The notes under the pieces are model-generated. The model had not been told where the DNA came from and did not search any database. It was given only the letters and a program-made list of their open reading frames with translations. From JBFELU01 sp041551965 (GTDB lineage: Bacteria; Actinomycetota; Acidimicrobiia; Spongiisociales; UBA11373), in the NCBI GenBank assembly GCA_041551965.1, contig JBFELU010000080.1:1-11105 (forward strand): a DNA stretch of 11,105 bases, given 5' to 3'. Below, piece by piece: positions 1 through 5,112 of the stretch. Within the stretch, counting starts at the first letter, position 1. Each line of letters starts with the position of its first letter. Position numbers and translations under genes: made by a program.

Positions 1-300
1 CGGGGATCTCGATGGGTGTCGCCCCTTCGGGTGGGGTGTCGGGAGTCGGGGGTTCGATGTCGGGGATCTCGATGGGTGTCGCCCCCCTGGGTCCCGGTTC
101 GATGTCGGGGATCTCGATGGGTGTCGCCCCTTCGGGTGGGGTGTCGGGAGTCGGGGGTTCGATGTCGGGGATCTCGATGGGTGTCGCCCCCCTGGGTCCC
201 GGTTCGATGTCGGGGATCTCGATGGGTGTCGCCCCCCTGGGTCCCGGTTCGATGTCGGGGATCTCGATGGGTGTCGCCCCTTCGGGTGGGGTGCCGGTGT
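1..300. repeat. In-frame minisatellite of 60-bp and 45-bp units
   Basis: Tandem units begin at 1, 61, 106, 166, 211 and 256, each with CGGGGATCTCGATGGGTGTC. Unit lengths are 60, 45, 60, 45 and 45 bases, followed by a last unit that matches to about 293 and then diverges. All copies share the first 26 bases (to GTGTCGCCCC) and a GGTTCGATGT end. The long form has TTCGGGTGGGGTGTCGGGAGTCGGG in between (described here as two pieces, TTCGGGTGGGG and TGTCGGGAGTCGGG) and the short form has CCTGGGTCCC. Copies of each type look identical at the nucleotide level. Both lengths are multiples of three, so copy-number change keeps the minus-strand reading frame. The array continues past the left edge. Confidence 0.92.
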
Positions 301-388
301 CGGGATCGGAGCGGCCCGAGCGTTCCTCGTCGCGTGCCTTGCGGGCGGCCTCTTCCTCCTTGCGGCGCCGGCTGCGTTTGAGTGCCAT
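1..388 (-). CDS. Proline-rich acidic tandem-repeat protein (5' part, runs off the left edge)
   Basis: This is the first 129 codons of a minus-strand gene whose 3' end lies outside the window. ATG is at 388, preceded by a purine-rich GGGGAGAGAGG a few bases upstream, a convincing ribosome binding site. Residues 1-30 are highly charged (MALKRSRRRKEEEAARKARD, then further acidic and basic residues). From about residue 37 the protein is pure repeat. Each unit begins GATPIEIPDIEP and continues either with PTPDTPPE (20-residue unit) or with GPR (15-residue unit). The repeats are acidic, proline-rich and have no hydrophobic core, so they are probably disordered or extended. There is no signal peptide or membrane segment, so the visible part looks cytoplasmic. 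I do not recognise the family. The antisense strand is also open here, but it has a poorer start and an implausible Gly/Ser/Met-rich product. Function is unknown. Confidence 0.7.
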   Translation of the reverse strand, partial: MALKRSRRRKEEEAARKARDEERSGRSDPDTGTPPEGATPIEIPDIEPGPRGATPIEIPDIEPGPRGATPIEIPDIEPPTPDTPPEGATPIEIPDIEPGPRGATPIEIPDIEPPTPDTPPEGATPIEIP

Positions 389-563
389 GGCCTCTCTCCC
401 CGGGGCGAACACCGCGAACCCAAGACCCGCAGCCGCCCCTGCTGCTTCGGATCAGACCTACCTGAGCCTACGCTCCCTCCCTCGTCTCTGGCGTTGAGGT
501 CGGGGCCGGACCGCCGAAGTTGCTTTGGGCGGACCGCGTTCTGTGACTTGGCCGTTCGTTGAC
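389..563. other. Gap between two minus-strand genes
   Basis: These 175 bases hold the ribosome binding site of the repeat-protein gene next to 389-400. A promoter for that gene would be expected here. I see TANNNT-type hexamers on the minus strand but no matching -35, so I do not call one. A weak CCGCC/GGCGG stem around 510-532 has no T-tract and is not a convincing terminator for the secreted-protein gene ending at 564. Confidence 0.4.
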
Positions 564-1772
564 CTAGGGCGTTTGGTACTCGATGTGGAGTTGGGGTGCC
601 GCGTCGGGTCGACCGTCGTAGGACTCGGCGGTGCGCCACCCGTCGCCATCGATGAGAAACGCCATGGCGTTACCGGGAATCCAATCGGCTCGGTTGATGA
701 CGGTCTGCACCAGGCTTGCCAGGCTGGGCGTCCGTTGCGAGGCTCCGGCTTGGCCCACCGTGGTCCAGTCGGAGGGATACCACATCACGAATGTGGTGGT
801 CGCGTGGCGTGTCGACACGTCGTGGCTCCCAGAGAACCCGGTGGCGTTCCCCGCGTCGTTGGCTCTGATCCGCAGCGTCGCCGAACCGGCCGAGTACTCG
901 TCCACGGTGAACTGGATCCACGCATCGACGACCACCGCGTTCTTGGGCACCGTCACGCCCGTGAAGCGGAGCCCGACCCTCTGGGTGGCATCCCCGTCCC
1001 GTGTCAGCTCCAGATCCGACGAGTCCCTGTACAACCATCCATCGGGTTGCTCCTCGACGTCGTCGCCCGATGCGCTCACCCTCACCTCGAACACCGACAC
1101 CCCAGAGGTGGGTGTGACAGTCCAAGCGAACGACGCGCCGGCATATCTCTGTGGAACGTCGTTGTCGATCGCGGTCACCGTCACCCAGAACGGGGACCCG
1201 GTCGCGGAGGTGATGATCCCCGAGATCCTGCCCGAGGTCGGGTTGATACCGAGCCCGGGCGGCAGGCCGGTCGCCGACCAGAAGACGGGACCGCCATCGG
1301 GATCCGATCCCACCATCTGGAGCCCGACGGAAGTGCCCACCACGCTCCACTGGCTCCCGGGGTTGACCACCACGGGCACCCGGTCCAGCAACGGCGCAAG
1401 GACATCGATGATGTGCCGCGCGGCCGCGATCAGGCCGCGGGCTTCGGTCGCAGGGATCTTCCACCCGGCTCGGGCCTCCACCTTGTGGATGAATCGCATC
1501 AGTTGCCTGACCGCCTTGCCCGCATTACCCCACTCGAGCCCCTTCAAAGCCTTCCGCAGCTTCTTGGTGAGCCGCCACTCGAGCCGGGGCATGTCGAGAT
1601 CCTCGACCTCGTCGATGAGATCGTGGATCAGGGGTCGTGCGTGCGAGATGCTGCCTCGCACCGCCGACGAATCCGAGGTCTCCGTCAACCGAGGCTCGGC
1701 TGCAGCCGCCGGGATGACCGTGGCCAGCAACAGCGCACCAACCGTCGAGGTGAGAACACATCGAGTCCGCAC
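564..1772 (-). CDS. Secreted multidomain protein: FIMAH-like, putative-Ig and C-terminal beta domain
   Basis: 402 residues, probably exported. The chosen start is GTG at 1772, because it gives a textbook signal peptide: VRTR, a hydrophobic core (VGALLLATVI), then PAAAA with likely cleavage after residue 25. It also has a G-rich ribosome binding site (AAGGGGGG) about 6 bases upstream. An in-frame ATG at 1913 would add 47 residues and bury the signal. Residues about 60-128 are a charged helical domain (KLRKALKGLEWGNAGKAVRQ, then LMRFIHKVEA, ending AARHIIDVLA) that resembles FIMAH domains of extracellular actinobacterial proteins. Residues about 140-220 look like a putative-Ig/cadherin-like domain (VGSDPDGGPVFWSATGLPPG, TSGRISGI). 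Residues 228-400 are a conserved-looking extracellular beta-rich domain (SGDDVEEQPDG, SSDLEL, VGLRFTGVTVP, TAESYDG, LHIEY) known to me from the C-termini of secreted hydrolases. No catalytic domain is visible, so binding or adhesion is more likely than enzymatic activity. Confidence 0.8.
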   Translation of the reverse strand: MRTRCVLTSTVGALLLATVIPAAAAEPRLTETSDSSAVRGSISHARPLIHDLIDEVEDLDMPRLEWRLTKKLRKALKGLEWGNAGKAVRQLMRFIHKVEARAGWKIPATEARGLIAAARHIIDVLAPLLDRVPVVVNPGSQWSVVGTSVGLQMVGSDPDGGPVFWSATGLPPGLGINPTSGRISGIITSATGSPFWVTVTAIDNDVPQRYAGASFAWTVTPTSGVSVFEVRVSASGDDVEEQPDGWLYRDSSDLELTRDGDATQRVGLRFTGVTVPKNAVVVDAWIQFTVDEYSAGSATLRIRANDAGNATGFSGSHDVSTRHATTTFVMWYPSDWTTVGQAGASQRTPSLASLVQTVINRADWIPGNAMAFLIDGDGWRTAESYDGRPDAAPQLHIEYQTP

Positions 1773-2079
1773 GAGAGCCCCCCTTTCGGCCCAACACTCT
1801 GGGGACCCCCCAAACGTACACCCGTTGTGTTGGGGGCGCCCGTCACGCTCCACCCGCCGTGAGTCGACGACCCGAAGGTTGCGCCCTGCAGGCCCGGCTG
1901 CCCGTCTCACCATCCCGCCGGGACTTCTGCCGGGCTTCTACCGAACCTCTCGACACACGGCGTCACCGGACGGACGGACCGTCACCCCAGGTCCGCGAAA
2001 CCACAGGTGGAGGGCACGAAACGGCTTGGCGGCGACACACGTCGAAGAGTCGCCGTGCACATGCTCGCTCGTGGCCTGC
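1773..2079. other. Intergenic region upstream of the secreted-protein gene
   Basis: 307 bases between two minus-strand genes. It contains the ribosome binding site of the secreted-protein gene (about 1779-1786) and an 8-bp inverted repeat at 1790-1797/1827-1834. I see no T-tract terminator for the ankyrin gene and no clear sigma-A promoter. Open frames across it are extensions of frames antisense or out of phase to the neighbouring genes and lack their own ribosome binding sites. Confidence 0.5.
1790..1834. promoter_or_regulatory. Inverted repeat CCCAACAC...GTGTTGGG, possible operator
   Basis: Two perfect 8-base arms, CCCAACAC at 1790-1797 and GTGTTGGG at 1827-1834, are separated by 29 bases. 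They lie 18-62 bases upstream of the GTG start of the secreted-protein gene, where a promoter/operator would be expected. The arm spacing is about four helical turns centre to centre. The inner segment also holds a small GGGGACCCC palindrome at 1801-1809. A chance match is possible in such GC-rich DNA. Confidence 0.25.
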
Positions 2080-4059
2080 TCACGTCGCGCCGGCGCCGGT
2101 GAGGATCTCTCCCGGCTTCTGGCTCCCGCAGTGGGAGGCATGCCGGAGGGCGGTTCTGCCCTCAGCGTCTCGAGCATTGACGTCGGCACCGGCGGCGACC
2201 AGGAGGCTCATTTCGTCTGCGTCGCAATGGCTTGCCGCATGCATGAGGGGAGTCATACCTGCGACATCCGCGAGGTCGATGTCCGCTCCGTGGGCGATGA
2301 GCGCCGGGATGGCCTCCCCGGCGTCTCCAAAACGGTGGTCCCGGGCGATGGCCGAAGCGAGAGCGGTTCGGCCGTCGTCGTCCCTGGCGTTCACGTCTGA
2401 TCCTGCAGCCAGGAGGACGCGTACCAGTCCTGCCAGGTCGCCGACCGCGCGGGTCCCGGGTACGTGCGTCATGGGGACGCGCGGGACGGTGCGTCGCGTG
2501 GCGGCGCCGATGAGCGCGGTCCGTCCCGCCGTGTCTCGAGCCGACGGGTCGGCGCCGGCGGCGAGGAGGGCTTCGGCGGCGGGGCCGCTTCCGGCCCACA
2601 TGAGCGGCGTCTCGCCACCTTCTGAGCGGGCGTTGACGTCGGAGCCCGCCGCGAGCAGCGCCTGGACGGCGGCGACATGACCCCACTGGGCGGCCCGCAT
2701 CAAGGGCGTCTCGCTATTCGGCCCCTTCTCGTTGGGGTCCGCCCCTGCAGCGATGAGGGCAGTGATCAGGGCAGCACGACCGAGTTCTGCCGCCGCGAAC
2801 AGGATCGGCATGCCGTCGATGCGATCGGCCGGCGAGACGGTGTCGCCTCGTGAATCGAGATCGAGAGCCCGATCGATCAGCTTCCCGACCCACCCCGGAT
2901 CCCAGTTGTCGATCATGCCGCTCGACGCGCCGGAAACCCCGGCGGCGGCTGCGTCCTTGGCGTCTTTGCCGTCTGAGTTCTTCTGTGTGGCGGAGGCGCC
3001 TGCGGCGAGCAGTCGGACCACCGTCCAGGCATCCTGACGTCCCGCTGCGAGCATGAGGGGCGTCCAGCCCAGGTCGTCGGCGGCATTGGGGTCGGCGCCG
3101 GACTCGAGGAGTGCGTCGGCAACCGCAGGTCGGGCCTCCATCAGAGCCGTCCGTCCGTGCGTGCCCCGTTCGTCGACCGGCGCTCCGGCGGCGAGGGCTC
3201 GTGCCACGATGCTCGACTGCTCGGTCTTGACGCCGGCGTGGAGAGCCGCCGTGGCCACACCCGGGTCGGGCTGCAACTCGAGGATCCGATCCAGCAGATC
3301 GGCGTGCCCTTCGCGGCCCGCCCAGGCGGCCAGCGGCTCGGCCTCCTCTGCGTCGAGGGAGGAAACCGATGGGAGCAGGATGCCGGCGACGTCGGACCGG
3401 TTCTGCTTGGACGCAAGCATGAGGACGTCGATGGCGGTCCGCCTCGGCACCGCGGTGGCGCCCGCTTCGAGAATCGCCAGAACGATCTCCCAGTGGCTGC
3501 GGACGGCCGCGTCGGTGATCGGCGACGCCTCGGCGGCGTCGACGGTGTGCGGATCGGCCCCGCCGGCGATGAGGCTTCGAGCGGCCGCAACACTGCCGGT
3601 CCTCGCTGCCAACTGCAGCGGCGTCTCGCCGGTTGCGTTCCGGACCCCGACGAGTGCGCTCGCGGAGAGCAACGCATCGACGATCTGAGCGGCGGCATGG
3701 GCCTGCTCGGGCGTCTTCGCGTCCTTTTCCGCAGTAGTTCCTGCGGTGGAGGAGAGCCAGTTCAACACCCCGATCCCGGCGCGATCCAGCCAGCGCTCCC
3801 CGGATGAGAGGTGCCTCGGGCTCACGGCCCACGCGAGGGCCGTGTCGCCCTCGTCGTCTGTCTCGCCGACGTCGGCACCGGCGTCGAGCAGGGCCTCGAC
3901 GACTGCCGTGTGGCCGGCGCGAGCAGCGATCATCAACCCCGTCCGGCCCGACGCCACCCTTGCGTTCGGGTCGAACCCCTCGGCCAACAGGGCGACGACG
4001 TCGTCCGCATCACCCTTCTGCACGGCCTTGAAGAAGCGCTTCTCCGTTCCACTCGCCAT
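2080..4059 (-). CDS. Ankyrin-repeat protein
   Basis: 659 residues, with ATG at 4059 preceded by GGAGGGGG about 8 bases upstream. Almost the whole protein is ankyrin repeats of about 33 residues carrying the TPLMxAA and LLxAGADxNAR signatures. Clear repeats lie near residues 6-33, 38-70, 143-173, 302-328, 330-361, 449-480, 482-510, 562-597 and 600-631, with degenerate ones between. Insertions interrupt the solenoid at about 79-120, 362-412 (a DNWDPGWVGKLIDRALDLDS segment) and 521-540. The last repeat (633-655) is partial. There is no signal peptide, transmembrane segment or catalytic domain, so a cytoplasmic protein-binding role is the best guess and the partner is unknown. Bacterial ankyrin proteins can be scaffolds, inhibitors or antitoxin-like partners, but nothing here identifies which. 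It faces the HAD-phosphatase gene divergently across a 353-base gap and is upstream of the secreted-protein gene on the same strand. Confidence 0.92.
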   Translation of the reverse strand: MASGTEKRFFKAVQKGDADDVVALLAEGFDPNARVASGRTGLMIAARAGHTAVVEALLDAGADVGETDDEGDTALAWAVSPRHLSSGERWLDRAGIGVLNWLSSTAGTTAEKDAKTPEQAHAAAQIVDALLSASALVGVRNATGETPLQLAARTGSVAAARSLIAGGADPHTVDAAEASPITDAAVRSHWEIVLAILEAGATAVPRRTAIDVLMLASKQNRSDVAGILLPSVSSLDAEEAEPLAAWAGREGHADLLDRILELQPDPGVATAALHAGVKTEQSSIVARALAAGAPVDERGTHGRTALMEARPAVADALLESGADPNAADDLGWTPLMLAAGRQDAWTVVRLLAAGASATQKNSDGKDAKDAAAAGVSGASSGMIDNWDPGWVGKLIDRALDLDSRGDTVSPADRIDGMPILFAAAELGRAALITALIAAGADPNEKGPNSETPLMRAAQWGHVAAVQALLAAGSDVNARSEGGETPLMWAGSGPAAEALLAAGADPSARDTAGRTALIGAATRRTVPRVPMTHVPGTRAVGDLAGLVRVLLAAGSDVNARDDDGRTALASAIARDHRFGDAGEAIPALIAHGADIDLADVAGMTPLMHAASHCDADEMSLLVAAGADVNARDAEGRTALRHASHCGSQKPGEILTGAGAT

Positions 4060-4412
4060 GGCTTTGCCCCCTCCGTTCCGGTGGCGTCAGGTTATCTCCC
4101 CGACGATCGGCGCTGCGTCCCGCCCAGCAACGGCTCCGGATGCGGCCGGGTGTCGATTCGATCGCTCGCCTGCTTCCTGGGATGTGAATGCCGTTCCATC
4201 ATGCCCACGCGAGAAGCATCTGGTCACAGCCCGATCCGGACGCAGGGAGACGCCGGCCGTGAGCCCGCGTGGCGGGCCAGCGGCGTGAACGAGGGGGCGG
4301 ACACCTTGTACTTCAGGCAATACGCCATTTGCGCCACGGTCGCACTCTGGTGCGGAGGGGGTGGCCGGCTGCAGTGGACACCGCCGTCATGCCTCCTGAC
4401 AATGGGGATCAC
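4060..4412. other. Divergent intergenic region between the ankyrin and HAD-phosphatase genes
   Basis: 353 bases expected to hold promoters for both flanking genes. On the minus strand TAACCT at about 4092-4097 would be a fair TANNNT -10 for the ankyrin gene, but no TTGAC-like -35 sits 16-19 bases before it. On the plus strand TTGTAC at about 4306 is -35-like but lacks a partnered -10. I see no tRNA cloverleaf, riboswitch or T-tract terminator. Plus- and minus-strand open frames cross it, but they have low-complexity Arg/Gly-rich products and no ribosome binding sites. Confidence 0.45.
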
Positions 4413-4895
4413 ATGCGGCGGCGAACCCGGCTCGTGATGGTGCCTGATGACCTCTCGATGGCCGACCTGATCGGTCGTTTGGGCGGCTACGACGTCGTCG
4501 TCGTCGACGTCGACAACACACTGACGCCCGACGAGGCGCCGGGGTCGGTGGTTGCCGCCTCTCTCGATGAGATCCGCGCGGCGGCGCAACAGGGCGGCGT
4601 CGGTCGGCTGGTGGCGCTGTCGAACGGGTCCCCGTATCGGGCCGTCGCCGGCGACGGGGTGATGTGGGCCGCCGGGAAACCATTCACCAAGATGAGCGCA
4701 GTCGGCGTCGGGGCCGGGCAATCGGTGGCCGTGGTCGGCGACAAGATCCTCACCGACGGGGTGCTGGCTCACCGCTGGCGTGCCGTGTTCTACCTCAAGC
4801 CGCTCACGTCCCCGTCCGGGCGCCGCCCGATGGTGTCACGGGCCGTCGGCTGGTTGGCCCGAAGGCTGCTGTTCGCCGCTCAACCGCTCGAGTGA
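4413..4895 (+). CDS. YqeG-family HAD phosphatase (HAD-IIIA type)
   Basis: 160 residues, cytoplasmic, the usual size for the YqeG / phosphatidylglycerophosphatase-like group. All HAD motifs are visible: motif I DVDNT at 32-36 (D32 nucleophile, D34 acid/base), motif II ALSNGS around S70, motif III lysine in AGKPFTK (K89-P90), and motif IV GDKILTD at 109-115. The closing FYLKPLTSP matches the family's conserved end. Family members remove phosphate from small substrates. Some act on phosphatidylglycerophosphate and others are linked to ribosome biogenesis, and the substrate here cannot be read from the sequence. ATG 4413 is preferred because GGGGA precedes it by 4-5 bases. An ATG at 4389 and a longer frame from 4269 lack a good site and add non-conserved residues. 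The stop overlaps a possible small ORF by 4 bases, and an MMPL transporter follows. Confidence 0.85.
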   Translation: MRRRTRLVMVPDDLSMADLIGRLGGYDVVVVDVDNTLTPDEAPGSVVAASLDEIRAAAQQGGVGRLVALSNGSPYRAVAGDGVMWAAGKPFTKMSAVGVGAGQSVAVVGDKILTDGVLAHRWRAVFYLKPLTSPSGRRPMVSRAVGWLARRLLFAAQPLE

Positions 4896-5020
4896 ACCGA
4901 ATCACCGACAGGGATCTGCGTCCTCTCGGCTCGGGGGAGGCAGAACCGGAAGGTTTTCCCGAGTCGACCGTGTCGAGGGGTGCGATCGTCGCCCTTCGGG
5001 CCATCCTGCAATCGGCATAG
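4892..5020 (+). CDS. Possible small protein, 42 residues, coupled to the HAD gene
   Basis: A GTG at 4892 overlaps the TGA of the HAD-phosphatase gene in the GTGA arrangement typical of translational coupling. It opens 42 codons ending with TAG at 5020: MNRITDRDLRPLGSGEAEPE, then a Pro/Ser stretch and an end of SRGAIVALRAILQSA that could form a short amphipathic helix. There is no independent ribosome binding site, and I recognise no family. The same frame is open further upstream inside the HAD gene, so chance openness in high-GC DNA is a real alternative. Confidence 0.27.
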   Translation: MNRITDRDLRPLGSGEAEPEGFPESTVSRGAIVALRAILQSA

Positions 5021-5032
5021 GGCCACCCGGCC

Positions 5033-5050
5033 CTGGCCGCGATCGGCCGG
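5033..5050 (+). other. GC-rich hairpin upstream of the transporter gene
   Basis: CTGGCCG (5033-5039) pairs with CGGCCGG (5044-5050) around a CGAT loop, giving a seven-pair stem with one T-G wobble. No T-run follows, so it is not a classical intrinsic terminator. It could shape the leader or the intergenic RNA between the HAD and MMPL genes. A nearby GATACT at 5058-5063 resembles a -10 box but has no clear -35. Confidence 0.3.
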
Positions 5051-5112
5051 ATTCGCCGATACTCAACGGTCTACACCCCCGTCGGGTCGGGATGTCTTCG
5101 GGAGGCCGCAAC

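Noticed and set aside
1..300. CRISPR array
   Set aside because: Units are contiguous with no unique spacers and are coding in frame. No cas genes are nearby.
12..497. Plus-strand open frame with MGVAPxGPGSMSGIS-like repeats
   Set aside because: It is the complement of the minus-strand repeat gene. It has no ribosome binding site, an unlikely composition, and loses the repeat in a basic low-complexity tail.
510..532. Terminator after the secreted-protein gene
   Set aside because: The stem is only five pairs with a long loop and no T-run.
631..2400. Long plus-strand frames opposite the secreted-protein and ankyrin genes
   Set aside because: Arg/Ser/Pro-rich products with no domain. The minus strand carries a signal peptide and recognisable domains.
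4306..4335. Promoter for the HAD-phosphatase gene
   Set aside because: TTGTAC has no -10 at acceptable spacing, and the ATAC sequence is too close.
4269..4412. Upstream extension of the HAD-phosphatase frame
   Set aside because: It adds 48 non-conserved residues without a ribosome binding site. The ATG at 4413 gives the normal family length.
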